DNA of 64,000 nt from Citrobacter sedlakii NBRC 105722. GTDB taxonomy: Bacteria > Pseudomonadota > Gammaproteobacteria > Enterobacterales > Enterobacteriaceae. Under the pieces are notes generated by a model. It was not told the DNA's origin. It saw nothing but the letters and a program-made list of their open reading frames with translations, and did not search any database. Each line of letters begins with the position of its first letter. Within the stretch, counting starts at the first letter, position 1. Position numbers and translations under genes: made by a program. The stretch lies in assembly GCF_000759835.1 (NCBI RefSeq), contig NZ_BBNB01000008.1:124001-188000 (forward strand), written 5' to 3'. Shown one piece after another: positions 1 to 11,736 of the stretch.

Positions 1-124
1 CTTTTTTCTGCTGAGCGGCTTTGTCGGCGCGGGATTAGTCTTTGCCGGATTAACCGGCTTTTGCGGCATGGCGCGCCTGCTTGATAAAATGCCGTGGAAT
101 CGTCGCGCGCACGCGCCTGAGTGA
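1..124 (+). CDS. ygaP: YgaP C-terminus (partial, 5' end outside window)
   Basis: The open frame enters from the left edge and ends at a TGA at 122-124. The last 40 residues are hydrophobic and glycine-rich, followed by [17 protein letters not shown]. This matches the membrane tail of YgaP, an inner-membrane rhodanese (thiosulfate sulfurtransferase) with a C-terminal two-helix anchor. The rhodanese domain lies outside the window. In E. coli ygaP also precedes stpA and converges on it, which supports the call. Only the tail is visible, so the catalytic cysteine cannot be checked. Confidence 0.8.
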   Translation, partial: FFLLSGFVGAGLVFAGLTGFCGMARLLDKMPWNRRAHAPE

Positions 125-130
125 AATAAG

Positions 131-150
131 CGGTGAGCATTGTCTCACCG
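131..150. terminator. hairpin between convergent ygaP and stpA
   Basis: A 7-bp perfect stem (CGGTGAG/CTCACCG) with a 6-nt loop lies between the two stop codons. It has no strong T tract on either side, so it is probably a shared, possibly weak, bidirectional terminator. Confidence 0.6.
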
Positions 151-159
151 CCGTTGTGA

Positions 160-561
160 TTAGATCAGGAAATCGTCGAGGGATTTTCCTTCCGCCAGCG
201 CTTTGGCGATCGGTTTCGGCGTACGCCCCTGGCCGGTCCAGGTTTTGCTTTCGCCATTTACATCGGTAAAGCGATATTTCGCCGGGCGCGGTTGACGTTT
301 TTTGGTCACGCGCACGTTCGCTTTTTCACCGGCAAATAACTCCTCCGGGTTAATTCCCTCGGCTTTCAGCAGTTCCAGCCACGTCTTAATTTTCTCCTGC
401 TGTTCCTGACGTTCACGCTGTAACTGTTCTTCTTCTTCGCGTCTTTCTTTAGTGACCACCCTGAATTTCTCGAGCATTTCTTCAAGGACGTCAATGGAGA
501 ATTCGCGGGCCATTGCACGTAATGTGCGAATATTATTTAAGTTATGTAACATCACATTCAT
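160..561 (-). CDS. stpA: H-NS-like nucleoid protein StpA
   Basis: 133 residues, against 134 in E. coli. The N-terminus (NNIRTLRAMAREFSIDVLEE) and the charged helix to about residue 64 form the oligomerisation coiled coil. The C-terminal DNA-binding domain carries the AT-hook-like loop TWTGQGRTPKPI near residues 107-118. StpA is the H-NS paralogue: it silences AT-rich DNA and has RNA chaperone activity. The linker (about residues 80-95) is basic and differs from E. coli, as linkers usually do. The start matches the E. coli start (M-x-V-M-L); the ribosome site is weak, with AAGG about 11 nt upstream. It could be confused with hns, but the position beside ygaP/alaE fixes it as stpA. Confidence 0.95.
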   Translation of the reverse strand: MNVMLHNLNNIRTLRAMAREFSIDVLEEMLEKFRVVTKERREEEEQLQRERQEQQEKIKTWLELLKAEGINPEELFAGEKANVRVTKKRQPRPAKYRFTDVNGESKTWTGQGRTPKPIAKALAEGKSLDDFLI

Positions 562-855
562 AATAATTAAAACCTTATAACGCTAAAACATATGTATTAC
601 GCCGGGTAGTGTATTCGATCATAAAATCATTTTCCAGAGGTAATAATACCACGGGTATTATTCCGTTCTTATTCTCTGGCGTGCCCATCACCCTATTCTT
701 TAATGCTTTCTGAATTATATTCAGGCTAATTTTTAGCGCGCCGTATGCGCTAGCGGAATAAACTCAGGCGCTACCTTTGTCAAATTTTCGCTTATAACAA
801 ACTTTGCCGTCAGGCATTTTATAATAACCCACTGATTTTTAATGATTTCCACTCT
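562..855. other. AT-rich intergenic region upstream of stpA
   Basis: About 290 bp of AT-rich DNA carrying the stpA promoter. I see no complete gene here; the longer open frames read off the minus strand lack ribosome sites. AT-rich DNA of this kind is a typical H-NS/StpA target, so autoregulation is plausible but is an inference. Confidence 0.5.
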
Positions 856-972
856 ATGAACAACGAAAACTCCACGCAACGCGCTAAACGCGCCGCCGCA
901 GAGTATTTTATCGACAAAAAGCCACAAAATAAAAAGATTTCTCTAGTTGATAGTTACAAGGCAGCCATATAA
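856..972 (+). CDS. possible small basic protein, 38 codons
   Basis: An ATG frame of 38 codons ends at TAA 970-972. The product begins MNNENSTQRAKRAAAEYF and continues IDKKPQNKKISLVDSYKAAI. It is strongly hydrophilic and basic, with a composition more like protein than noise. There is no clear Shine-Dalgarno sequence upstream and I do not recognise the family. It could be a real small protein upstream of alaE, the remnant of a longer gene, or chance. Confidence 0.3.
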   Translation: MNNENSTQRAKRAAAEYFIDKKPQNKKISLVDSYKAAI

Positions 973-973
973 T
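947..973 (+). promoter_or_regulatory. possible alaE promoter
   Basis: A perfect TATAAT lies at 968-973, with TTGATA at 947-952. The spacer is only 15 bp, so the -35 assignment is weak. It lies about 87 bp before the alaE start. Confidence 0.4.
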
Positions 974-1059
974 CTATCATCAAGCGAAAACACCGCCCAA
1001 AACCACTACGCAAAGCTTGTTTGCTATCGATTTTATCCTCTTTTGACAGGAGCATTAGC

Positions 1060-1509
1060 ATGTTCTCACCGCAGTCACGCTTACGTCATGCCGTCGCTGA
1101 CACGTTTGCGATGGTTGTTTATTGTTCTGTTGTGAACATGTTGATTGAGATCTTTCTTTCCGGGATGACCTTTGAACAGTCTCTGTCATCGCGACTGGTC
1201 GCTATTCCGGTTAATATTCTGATCGCCTGGCCGTACGGTATGTATCGCGATCTGTTTATGAAAGGCGCGCGCCGTTTAAGCACCGCGGGCTGGATGAAAA
1301 ATCTGGCGGATGTGCTGGCGTATGTAACCTTTCAGTCGCCGGTATACGTAGCGATCCTGCTGACAGTGGGTGCAGACTGGCACCAGATTACGGCAGCGGT
1401 GAGTTCGAATATCGTGGTATCGATGATGATGGGGGCGGTGTATGGCTATTTTCTCGATTACTGCCGCCGGCTGTTTCGGGTTAGCCGTTACCAACAGATC
1501 AAAGCCTGA
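1060..1509 (+). CDS. alaE: L-alanine exporter AlaE
   Basis: 149 residues, the usual AlaE length. The protein starts [20 protein letters not shown] and has four hydrophobic segments with the conserved stretches [18 protein letters not shown] and [18 protein letters not shown]. AlaE is an inner-membrane proton-driven exporter that relieves toxic L-alanine build-up from dipeptides. I chose the ATG at 1060, which has AGGAG just upstream (about 1048-1052), over an in-frame TTG at 1021. It sits between stpA and ygaC as in E. coli. In E. coli it is induced by alanine through Lrp; no Lrp site was assigned here. Confidence 0.93.
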   Translation: MFSPQSRLRHAVADTFAMVVYCSVVNMLIEIFLSGMTFEQSLSSRLVAIPVNILIAWPYGMYRDLFMKGARRLSTAGWMKNLADVLAYVTFQSPVYVAILLTVGADWHQITAAVSSNIVVSMMMGAVYGYFLDYCRRLFRVSRYQQIKA

Positions 1510-1513
1510 AGCG

Positions 1514-1540
1514 TGAGCGACTGGCCTTGCCAGTCGCTCA
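1514..1540. terminator. bidirectional terminator between alaE and ygaC
   Basis: An 11-bp perfect stem (TGAGCGACTGG/CCAGTCGCTCA) with a 5-nt loop lies immediately after the alaE stop and before the ygaC stop on the other strand. Confidence 0.8.
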
Positions 1541-1541
1541 A

Positions 1542-1886
1542 TTATTTAGCCTCGCCAAACAGCCCATTTAAATATCGCTCAAGCGCAATACGCGAACTAA
1601 AGCCGTGCGGAATACCGTAATGTTCATGGGTCTCGCCGGCTAAATAAAGCGGAAAATGCTGGTAATGATCGCAGGTTTTTATTTCCGACGCAGGTTCCGC
1701 CAGCGATGAACTGCGCTCTTTCAGGGTAGGATGAATCACCAGCGCCGTGCGTCCCATGCGCGCTTCACGATTCACATAAACATAATTTTCGCCACGTCGA
1801 TAACCGTACGCTTTCTGTGTCACCACATCGACGGTAAACCCCACTTTTTCAAGTACGCGCGCCACCTCGTCAGGTCGTAAATACAT
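1542..1886 (-). CDS. ygaC: YgaC, DUF2002 family protein
   Basis: 114 residues, cytoplasmic, with no membrane segment. The N-terminus [17 protein letters not shown] and the motif [20 protein letters not shown] match YgaC, a conserved enterobacterial protein of unknown function (DUF2002). The start has GAGGA about 8 nt upstream. It is convergent with alaE and divergent from ygaM. In E. coli it has been linked to Fur regulation; I do not see a convincing Fur box here. No function is assigned. Confidence 0.88.
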   Translation of the reverse strand: MYLRPDEVARVLEKVGFTVDVVTQKAYGYRRGENYVYVNREARMGRTALVIHPTLKERSSSLAEPASEIKTCDHYQHFPLYLAGETHEHYGIPHGFSSRIALERYLNGLFGEAK

Positions 1887-2048
1887 ATATTTTCCTCGTT
1901 ATCTTTTACTGCGGGCTTACCTTACCTGATTCAGCATTAGCAACGCTTTCAGAAAAGTCCATAAACACGCGATAACGCCGTGATGCGTCTCAGAAGTTAA
2001 AAATATGAACTAAACTGAAAAGCGACATCGAAATCACTGGAGGATCAT

Positions 2049-2375
2049 ATGTTTAACAGACCGAACCGCAACGATGTAGATGAAGGCGTGCAGGATATTC
2101 ATAATGACGTCAACCAGTTAGCGGATAGCCTGGAAGCCGTGCTGAAGTCATGGGGTAGCGATGCGAAGGACGAAGCGGAAGCCGCGCGGCGTAAAGCGCA
2201 GGCGCTGCTGAAAGAGACCCGCGCGCGGATGCAGGGTCGTACCCGCGTTTCGCAAGCGGCACGTGACGCCGTTGGCTGCGCCGATACCTTTGTACGTGAG
2301 AAACCGTGGTGCAGCGTCGGAACGGCGGCGGCCATTGGGATCTTTGTTGGCGCGCTGTTAAGCCTGCGTCGCTAA
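2049..2375 (+). CDS. ygaM: ElaB/YqjD/DUF883-family membrane-anchored protein YgaM
   Basis: 108 residues. The first 80 are charged, mostly helical and rich in Ala, Arg and Glu. The C-terminus (PWCSVGTAAAIGIFVGALLSLRR region) is one membrane helix of the type found in YqjD and ElaB, which tether stationary-phase ribosomes to the inner membrane. A strong ribosome site (GGAGGA, 2041-2046) precedes the ATG. Transcribed alone, divergent from ygaC. Ribosome binding has been shown for relatives and is inferred here. Confidence 0.88.
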   Translation: MFNRPNRNDVDEGVQDIHNDVNQLADSLEAVLKSWGSDAKDEAEAARRKAQALLKETRARMQGRTRVSQAARDAVGCADTFVREKPWCSVGTAAAIGIFVGALLSLRR

Positions 2376-2595
2376 CCGCGTGACGCTTGTCCGGCCTGCC
2401 TGCACAGTGGGCCGGATAAGATTTCCCCCCGTTGCTCTACCGCCCTCCTCCCCTTTTGCCCCTTTAACATCGACGCCAGCGACCGGGCGCCTTAAACGTC
2501 AATGACCCACTGGATACCGCCATTCCACTCACTTGCGCCCATAGCAGCCCATTCCCGCTGAGCTCATCATCAGGACCACCATCAATCGGAATTTC
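2376..2595. other. intergenic region ygaM-nrdH, upstream part
   Basis: Holds a REP-like hairpin (2390-2416, arms TCCGGCC/GGCCGGA) just after ygaM, probably its terminator. The remaining C-rich DNA contains no convincing gene. Confidence 0.5.
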
Positions 2596-2640
2596 CCATA
2601 TCTTGTATGGTTGAAACTTATTTCAACTACATCTAGTATT
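2596..2640 (+). promoter_or_regulatory. probable tandem NrdR boxes upstream of nrdHIEF
   Basis: Two imperfect dyads resemble the NrdR consensus (acacwATATATwgtgt): CCATATCTTGTATGG at 2596-2610 and ACTACATCTAGTAT at 2626-2639. Their centres are about 30 bp apart (three helical turns), the usual NrdR arrangement. Between them is a separate perfect palindrome, GTTGAAACTTATTTCAAC (2610-2627). Confidence 0.65.
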
Positions 2641-2713
2641 CCCTTTATCAACTCACACTCAACCGACGCGTCACATCGCGCCGTTCTTTTCATTCTAAAT
2701 GGAAATACGAATC

Positions 2714-2959
2714 ATGCGCATTACTATTTACACTCGCAATGACTGTGTTCAATGCCACGCCACGAAACGGGCGATGGAAAGCCGGGGCTTTGACTTTGAG
2801 ATGGTAAATGTCGACCTGGAACCCGACGCTGCGGATACGCTACGCGCGCAGGGCTTTCGCCAACTGCCAGTCGTCATTGCAGGAGACATCAGTTGGTCGG
2901 GATTCCGCCCGGACATGATCAACCGCCTGCATCCGGAACCGCGCGTGGCCAGCGCATGA
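2714..2959 (+). CDS. nrdH: glutaredoxin-like NrdH-redoxin
   Basis: 81 residues. The redox motif CVQC is at residues 11-14 of a thioredoxin-fold domain, and the C-terminal part has the NrdH signature WSGFRPDMI. NrdH passes electrons from thioredoxin reductase to the class Ib ribonucleotide reductase NrdEF. I chose the ATG at 2714, matching the family start MRITIY, over an upstream in-frame start at 2699. Its stop overlaps the nrdI start in ATGA. First gene of nrdHIEF; NrdR and probably iron control are suggested upstream. Confidence 0.95.
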   Translation: MRITIYTRNDCVQCHATKRAMESRGFDFEMVNVDLEPDAADTLRAQGFRQLPVVIAGDISWSGFRPDMINRLHPEPRVASA

Positions 2960-3338
2960 ACCCGCTCGTCTACTTCTCCAGCAGCTCCGAAAATACGCAC
3001 CGTTTTATCCTGCGTCTGGGGCTGCCCGCCATTCGCATTCCGCTGAATGAACGCGAGCGTATCCGGGTAGACGAGCCGTACATTCTGGTAGTGCCCTCCT
3101 ACGGGGGCGGCGGTACGGCGGGGGCGGTCCCCCGGCAGGTGATCCGCTTTTTAAACGATGAACACAACCGGGCGCTCATTCGCGGCGTCATTGCCTCGGG
3201 CAACCGCAACTTTGGTGAAGCCTACGGTCGCGCAGGCGACGTGATCGCCCAAAAATGCGCCGTTCCCTGGCTTTATCGCTTTGAGCTAATGGGTACGCCA
3301 GCCGACATTGAGAACGTCCGAAAAGGAGTAAGCGAATT

Positions 3339-3366
<28 letters not shown>
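2956..3366 (+). CDS. nrdI: flavodoxin-like NrdI
   Basis: 136 residues, the family length. A flavodoxin-like fold with the phosphate-binding [10 protein letters not shown] near residues 8-17 and the glycine-rich [11 protein letters not shown] loop. NrdI is an FMN protein that supplies an oxidant to assemble the dimanganese-tyrosyl cofactor of NrdF. It overlaps nrdH by 4 bp and its end overlaps nrdE. The start (M-N-P-L-V-Y-F) is set by the family and by translational coupling. Confidence 0.95.
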
Positions 3367-6453
<3,087 letters not shown>

Positions 6454-6474
6454 CGCAAATTATCTTAAAAATAG

Positions 6475-6502
6475 CCCGACAGTTTTCGGGTAAATATTTT
6501 TT
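6475..6502 (+). terminator. nrdHIEF terminator
   Basis: A 5-bp stem (CCCGA/TCGGG), 6-nt loop, then a T-rich tail ending in six Ts, 21 bp after the nrdF stop. Confidence 0.7.
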
Positions 6503-6542
6503 ACGGATCGCGTTTTTATCACACAAATATCGTTGAGTGAAC

Positions 6543-6600
6543 TACACTCATTCACTGATGCCTTATTCGCCTGAATGCTTCCTCATCCAGGCGAATTTTG
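6543..6600 (+). promoter_or_regulatory. proU distal promoter P1-like element followed by a hairpin
   Basis: CTACACT at 6543-6549 resembles the extended sigma-S -10 element. Initiation would fall near 6556, about 250 bp before proV, where the E. coli proU P1 start lies. Directly downstream is a 9-bp perfect stem, ATTCGCCTG (6566-6574) and CAGGCGAAT (6589-6597), followed by TTT, so a P1 transcript would begin with a terminator-like hairpin. The rest of the 354-bp nrdF-proV gap holds no convincing gene. Confidence 0.5.
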
Positions 6601-6711
6601 CCTGTCCGTGTCCACAAATATCATTTTTTTACACTTGCGATCAGCCCTTATATCACGGGGAATTCCGGCAAATTCCCCCTGGGGCTATTTCACCAATTCA
6701 CACATTCAGGG

Positions 6712-6739
6712 TTGTCTCAGATTCTCAGTATGTTAGGGT
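6712..6739 (+). promoter_or_regulatory. proU main promoter P2
   Basis: TTGTCT (6712-6717), a 16-bp spacer and TAGGGT (6734-6739), with initiation near 6748, 60 bp before proV. This matches the known osmoregulated sigma-70 promoter of Salmonella and E. coli proU. In both, H-NS bound downstream inside proV represses it at low osmolarity. Confidence 0.8.
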
Positions 6740-6807
6740 AGAAAAAAGTGACTATTTCTATCGGGTAACATATCGACATAAATAAATAACGGGAATCTTT
6801 CTATTGC

Positions 6808-8010
6808 ATGGCAATTAAATTAGAAGTTAAGAATCTATACAAGGTATTTGGAGAGCATCCGCAACGCGCCTTCAAGTATATTGAAAAAGGACTTTCGAAA
6901 GAGCAAATTCTGGAAAAAACAGGGCTATCGCTTGGCGTAAAAGACGCCAGTCTGGCCATTGAAGAAGGCGAGATATTTGTCATCATGGGATTATCCGGTT
7001 CGGGTAAATCCACAATGGTACGCCTTCTCAATCGCCTGATTGAACCCACCCGCGGACAGGTACTGATCGACGGCGTGGATATTGCAAAAATATCCGAAGC
7101 TGAACTTCGCGAGGTGCGCAGAAAAAAGATTGCGATGGTCTTCCAGTCATTTGCGCTGATGCCGCATATGACCGTGCTGGATAATACGGCTTTCGGCATG
7201 GAATTAGCCGGCGTCTCCGCCGAGGAACGCCGGGAAAAAGCGCTGGACGCCTTACGCCAGGTCGGTCTGGAGAATTACGCGCACGCCTGGCCGGACGAAC
7301 TTTCCGGCGGCATGCGTCAGCGTGTTGGTCTGGCCCGCGCCTTAGCCATTAACCCTGATATTTTATTAATGGACGAGGCCTTCTCAGCCCTCGACCCGTT
7401 AATTCGTACCGAAATGCAGGATGAACTGGTAAAACTGCAGGCAAAACATCAGCGCACAATTGTGTTTATTTCCCACGATCTCGACGAAGCGATGCGCATT
7501 GGCGACCGTATCGCCATTATGCAAAATGGCGAAGTGGTCCAGGTCGGTACGCCGGACGAAATTCTCAATAATCCGGCCAATGATTATGTGCGCACATTCT
7601 TCCGTGGCGTTGATATTAGCCAGGTGTTTAGCGCGAAAGATATTGCCCGTCGCAGTCCGGTGGGGCTGATTCGTAAAACGCCAGGTTTCGGCCCGCGTTC
7701 GGCACTGAAATTATTGCAGGATGAAGACCGGGAATTTGGCTACGTAATTGAGCGCGGAAATAAATATGTGGGCGTGGTTTCCATCGACTCATTAAAAAGC
7801 GCATTAAACCAGACTCAGGGGATCGAAGGCGCGTTAATTGACGAACCGCTGGCCGTTGATGCGCAAACTCCGCTTAGCGAGTTGCTCTCTCATGTTGGAC
7901 AGGCGCCGTGCGCGGTGCCGGTTGTCGATGAAGAACAACAGTATGTCGGCATCATTTCAAAACGCATGCTGCTACAGGCTTTAGATCGCGAGGGGGCAAA
8001 TAATGGCTGA
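6808..8010 (+). CDS. proV: glycine betaine/proline betaine ABC transporter ATPase ProV
   Basis: 400 residues. Walker [10 protein letters not shown] at 61-69, Q-loop FQSFALMPH, signature [15 protein letters not shown], Walker [13 protein letters not shown] and the switch HDLDEA. The last 120 residues are a tandem CBS pair, used in this family for ionic-strength sensing. ProV powers import of osmoprotectants across the inner membrane with ProW and ProX. The ATG has only a weak upstream ribosome site. Its stop overlaps proW by 8 bp. The early coding region corresponds to the H-NS-bound silencer known in this operon. Confidence 0.96.
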   Translation: MAIKLEVKNLYKVFGEHPQRAFKYIEKGLSKEQILEKTGLSLGVKDASLAIEEGEIFVIMGLSGSGKSTMVRLLNRLIEPTRGQVLIDGVDIAKISEAELREVRRKKIAMVFQSFALMPHMTVLDNTAFGMELAGVSAEERREKALDALRQVGLENYAHAWPDELSGGMRQRVGLARALAINPDILLMDEAFSALDPLIRTEMQDELVKLQAKHQRTIVFISHDLDEAMRIGDRIAIMQNGEVVQVGTPDEILNNPANDYVRTFFRGVDISQVFSAKDIARRSPVGLIRKTPGFGPRSALKLLQDEDREFGYVIERGNKYVGVVSIDSLKSALNQTQGIEGALIDEPLAVDAQTPLSELLSHVGQAPCAVPVVDEEQQYVGIISKRMLLQALDREGANNG

Positions 8011-9067
8011 TCAATCGAATCCGTGGGATACCGCACCGGCGGCTGATAGCGCCGCTCAGTCCGCCGACGCCTGGGGCTCGGCGGCCAGCACGCCGACCGA
8101 CGGCGGTGGCGCAGACTGGCTGACCAGCGCGCCCGCACCGGCGCCAGAGCATTTTTCTATTCTGGATCCGTTCCATAAAACCCTGATCCCGCTCGACAGC
8201 TGGGTCACGCACGGGATCGACTGGGTCGTAACCCATTTCCGTCCCGTTTTCCAGGGCATACGTGTCCCGGTGGATTACATTCTTAACGGCTTTCAGCAAC
8301 TGCTGCTGGGTATGCCCGCGCCGGTAGCGATTGTTATTTTCGCCCTGCTCGCCTGGCAGATCTCCGGCGTTGGGATGGGCGTGGCGACGCTGATCTCGCT
8401 GATCGCGATCGGCGCGATCGGCGCCTGGTCGCAGGCGATGATTACCCTCGCGTTGGTACTGACCGCCCTGCTGTTCTGCGTGGCGATTGGCCTGCCGATG
8501 GGGATCTGGCTGGCGCGCAGTCCGCGCGCGGCGAAGATTGTCCGGCCACTGCTCGACGCCATGCAGACCACGCCGGCGTTCGTGTACCTGGTGCCGATTG
8601 TGATGCTGTTCGGTATCGGCAACGTGCCAGGCGTGGTAGTGACCATTATCTTTGCGCTGCCGCCTATTGTCCGTCTGACCATTCTTGGGATCAACCAGGT
8701 GCCGGCGGACCTGATCGAGGCATCACGTTCGTTCGGCGCCAGCCCGCGGCAGATGCTGTTTAAGGTTCAGTTACCGCTGGCGATGCCGACCATTATGGCT
8801 GGCGTCAACCAGACGCTGATGCTGGCGCTGTCGATGGTGGTTATCGCCTCGATGATTGCCGTCGGCGGTCTGGGTCAGATGGTGCTGCGCGGTATTGGCC
8901 GTCTCGATATGGGGCTGGCGACCGTCGGCGGGGTGGGGATTGTGATCCTCGCCATTATTCTTGACCGCCTGACTCAGGCCGTCGGTCGCGATTCCCGCAG
9001 TCGCGGCAACCGTCGCTGGTATACCACCGGCCCTGTCGGGTTACTTACCCGCCCATTTACAAAATAA
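8003..9067 (+). CDS. proW: glycine betaine/proline betaine ABC transporter permease ProW
   Basis: 354 residues. A long soluble N-terminus of about 100 residues, rich in Ala, Ser and Pro, precedes the membrane domain, as in E. coli ProW. The permease has about seven hydrophobic helices and the cytoplasmic EAA loop [20 protein letters not shown], which contacts ProV. The start overlaps the proV end by 8 bp, so translation is coupled. Forms the channel of the ProVWX osmoprotectant importer. Confidence 0.96.
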   Translation: MADQSNPWDTAPAADSAAQSADAWGSAASTPTDGGGADWLTSAPAPAPEHFSILDPFHKTLIPLDSWVTHGIDWVVTHFRPVFQGIRVPVDYILNGFQQLLLGMPAPVAIVIFALLAWQISGVGMGVATLISLIAIGAIGAWSQAMITLALVLTALLFCVAIGLPMGIWLARSPRAAKIVRPLLDAMQTTPAFVYLVPIVMLFGIGNVPGVVVTIIFALPPIVRLTILGINQVPADLIEASRSFGASPRQMLFKVQLPLAMPTIMAGVNQTLMLALSMVVIASMIAVGGLGQMVLRGIGRLDMGLATVGGVGIVILAIILDRLTQAVGRDSRSRGNRRWYTTGPVGLLTRPFTK

Positions 9068-9076
9068 GGAACAACG

Positions 9077-10072
9077 ATGCGACATAGCGTACTTTTTGCC
9101 ACAGCGTTTGCCACCCTTGTCTCTACCAGCACGTTCGCGGCTGACCTGCCGGGCAAAGGCATTACCGTTCAACCGGTACAGAGCACCATCACCGAAGAAA
9201 CCTTCCAGACGCTGCTGGTGAGCCGCGCGCTGGAAAAACTGGGTTACACCGTCAGCAAGCCGAGCGAGGTCGACTATAACGTCGGCTACACCTCCATCGC
9301 CTCTGGCGATGCCACCTTTACCGCCGTGAACTGGCAGCCGCTGCATGATGATATGTATGCCGCAGCAGGCGGCGACAAGAAGTTTTATCGCGAGGGAGTC
9401 TTTGTTACCGGCGCGGCGCAAGGGTATCTGATCGATAAGAAAACCGCCGAGCAGTACAACATCACCAATATCGCCCAGTTAAAAGATCCGAAGATTGCAA
9501 AGATTTTTGACACCAACGGCGACGGAAAAGCGAACATGATGGGCTGCTCGCCGGGCTGGGGCTGTGAAGCAGTAATTAATCACCAGAACACAGCGTTCGA
9601 TCTGGAAAAAACCGTTGAGGTCAGCCACGGTAACTATGCGGCGATGATGGCCGACACCATCACCCGATTTAAAGAGGGCAAACCGATTCTGTATTATACC
9701 TGGACGCCATACTGGGTGAGCGACGTTATGAAACCGGGCAAAGATGTGGTCTGGCTGCAGGTGCCGTTCTCTTCCCTGCCAGGCGAGCAGAAGGACATTG
9801 ATACCAAATTGCCTAATGGTGCGAACTATGGCTTCCCGGTGAACACCATGCACATCGTCGCCAACAAAGCCTGGGCCGAGAAAAACCCGGCGGCGGCGAA
9901 ACTGTTCGCGATCATGAAGCTGCCGCTGGCGGACATCAACGCGCAAAACGCGATGATGCATGCGGGTAAAGCCTCAGAAGCCGACGTTCAGGGTCATGTG
10001 GACGGCTGGATCAAAGCCCACCAGCAGCAGTTTGATGGCTGGGTGAACGACGCGCTGGCCGCACAGAAGTAA
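9077..10072 (+). CDS. proX: periplasmic glycine betaine-binding protein ProX
   Basis: 331 residues with a cleavable signal peptide ending at TFA (residue 21) before ADLPGKGI. The mature protein is the high-affinity receptor for glycine betaine and proline betaine. Tryptophans that box the quaternary ammonium group in the family fall in visible segments ([23 protein letters not shown]). Cysteines in GCSPGWGC can form the known disulfide. An AAGGA ribosome site lies 9 bp after proW. Followed by a REP hairpin that probably protects or ends the operon mRNA. Confidence 0.96.
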   Translation: MRHSVLFATAFATLVSTSTFAADLPGKGITVQPVQSTITEETFQTLLVSRALEKLGYTVSKPSEVDYNVGYTSIASGDATFTAVNWQPLHDDMYAAAGGDKKFYREGVFVTGAAQGYLIDKKTAEQYNITNIAQLKDPKIAKIFDTNGDGKANMMGCSPGWGCEAVINHQNTAFDLEKTVEVSHGNYAAMMADTITRFKEGKPILYYTWTPYWVSDVMKPGKDVVWLQVPFSSLPGEQKDIDTKLPNGANYGFPVNTMHIVANKAWAEKNPAAAKLFAIMKLPLADINAQNAMMHAGKASEADVQGHVDGWIKAHQQQFDGWVNDALAAQK

Positions 10073-10083
10073 GGTTTACCTCT

Positions 10084-10117
10084 TGCCGGATAAGGTGCTC
10101 AGGCCCCTTATCCGGCA
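10084..10117. repeat. REP palindrome after proX
   Basis: Stem TGCCGGATAAGG/CCTTATCCGGCA with a 10-nt loop between the converging proX and the DUF1996 gene. A typical REP unit; may act as terminator or mRNA stabiliser. Confidence 0.75.
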
Positions 10118-10124
10118 CAGGCAA

Positions 10125-11525
10125 TTATCTCTCCGGCGTCTTTTTATAGCCCGTCAGCATGAGCACCAGGCTTTCCCGTGTGTCTGCATTGTTGAACTGA
10201 TAATGATTCCCCTGGCGATCGCCGCCGATATACCACGCGATTTCCGTTTTCCCCTCGGCCAGCGCCTTGCGCACGGCTTTGTCCACGTCCACCATCCGGT
10301 ATTCTTTCGCGTTATTAAGATACAACACGGCATCTGAACGATAGTGACAGGCCGGGCGATTTTGCCAGGTGACACTGTGCGGATCCCAGTCGCTGCTGGT
10401 CGGATAGAAGAAGATTTGATCCGCGCCGTTGCTCTCGACCTTGCCGCCATAAATACGGATGCGATATTTAAACAATGACGGATCCTGCCCCGCCGGTAGC
10501 GCCGGGATCGCGAATTTCACCAGCGTCATGGTTTCCGGGTTATGCGTGCGCCCGCCGTTTTGCCAGTTATCCTGAATCAGCAGCTTTTCCGCCGCATTGG
10601 TTACTGTCTCCGGCTGCTCGCTGCTGATCCACGTCGCCACTGCCTTTTCATAGCGATACGGTACGTTCAGCCCGCAGTCCATACCGTTGTTCATGCACAG
10701 TTCCGTCATAAAGCGCGCGCCGTCCTCCGTCCAGCCGTTCATAAAGTCGGCATGTGCGGTGTAGATGCTTCCCCAGCGTTCTTCACGCTCGTCGCCGTTC
10801 ATGATCGGGTCGAGAGAAAGCTGCGCTTTTGCGGTGTCCAGCGACGTAATTCCCGGGATCACATACGCCACGTTCATGTTTACCGTCGGGATTTTCACCG
10901 GATAGCCGGACGGACACTGACCGTTGCTGTCATAGGCGGCGTTTGGCATACCATGACCGGGTTTCAGGTGAATACCGTCCCAGCAGTCTGGAAACTGGAT
11001 GCCAATGTTGAACTGTACCGCGTCCCCCGCTTTACGCAGACCGCATACTTCTCCGGCTTTGGTTGTATAGCCTTTCCCGTTGGCGCACAAAAAAGTAATG
11101 CGGGGATTTGGCGCCGCGCCGTGGTGATCGCCCGCCAGCAGTGAAAGTCCCGCCGGAAACGGATGTAGCGGATACTCTGTCGTATTTTTGGCCTGATAGT
11201 AGGTTTTTTGATAGGCAGGCGGCACTACCGTCCCGTTCGGCAATTTCAGCGACGGGGCCCAGTACGCGGAGCTGTCCGCTTTATTATCGCAAGTGGTTTC
11301 TTCCTTCGCCCGCAGCGTCGGGTAAGTGGATACCGCATCGGTATGGGTATTACCGAAGAAGTCATGCCACATCGCCTGGTTCGGCATGCCAAACATCATG
11401 ATGGCGTCATCGCCCAGCGTGTGGCTGTAGCCGCATACCACATGCGCCTGCGGTGCGCCATACGCGGGCGCTATTGCGGCGGTCATCAATAGGGAAAGTC
11501 CTGTCAACGTCGTGCTCAGTTTCAT
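10125..11525 (-). CDS. secreted DUF1996 protein with C-terminal CBM96/DNRLRE-like domain
   Basis: 466 residues from the ATG at 11525, which has AGGAG 6 nt upstream; an ATG two codons earlier abuts that site and is less likely. A signal peptide (MKLSTTLTGLSLLMTAAIAP, cleavage near AYG-APQA) predicts export. Residues about 30-270 resemble DUF1996 (segments CGYSHTLGDDAIM, AYWAPSLKLPNGTVV, FPDCWDGIHL). The last 165 residues resemble the beta-sandwich DNRLRE/CBM96 group: an opening asparagine-rich strand, SDWDPHSVTWQNRP and a VDVDKAV segment. The function is not known to me; cell-surface or polysaccharide binding is only suggested. DUF1996 is best known from fungi and actinobacteria. No partner genes are adjacent: it converges on proX and diverges from ygaY. 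Confidence 0.7.
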   Translation of the reverse strand: MKLSTTLTGLSLLMTAAIAPAYGAPQAHVVCGYSHTLGDDAIMMFGMPNQAMWHDFFGNTHTDAVSTYPTLRAKEETTCDNKADSSAYWAPSLKLPNGTVVPPAYQKTYYQAKNTTEYPLHPFPAGLSLLAGDHHGAAPNPRITFLCANGKGYTTKAGEVCGLRKAGDAVQFNIGIQFPDCWDGIHLKPGHGMPNAAYDSNGQCPSGYPVKIPTVNMNVAYVIPGITSLDTAKAQLSLDPIMNGDEREERWGSIYTAHADFMNGWTEDGARFMTELCMNNGMDCGLNVPYRYEKAVATWISSEQPETVTNAAEKLLIQDNWQNGGRTHNPETMTLVKFAIPALPAGQDPSLFKYRIRIYGGKVESNGADQIFFYPTSSDWDPHSVTWQNRPACHYRSDAVLYLNNAKEYRMVDVDKAVRKALAEGKTEIAWYIGGDRQGNHYQFNNADTRESLVLMLTGYKKTPER

Positions 11526-11736
11526 CGTCATCTCCTGTGATGAAAAAGAACATTGGTAACAGAGCGACGCGCCGCCACCGAACGCTTTCGCGACCGATTT
11601 TCTTCAGTTTGCCGGTTTCCCCCTACGCTTCGTGAAAACCGCACAATCGATCACCTCGCGATGTGCCAACAATCATTGACTTCCGCTATGATTGATTCCC
11701 CTGGAAATCATCACCTGACTGACGATAACAAACATA

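Noticed and set aside
733-927. A 64-codon minus-strand frame between stpA and alaE
   Set aside because: AT-rich promoter DNA, no ribosome site, hydrophobic composition without a family match.
6537-6785. An 82-codon frame between nrdF and proV
   Set aside because: It covers the proU promoters and leader, has no ribosome site, and resembles no protein I know.
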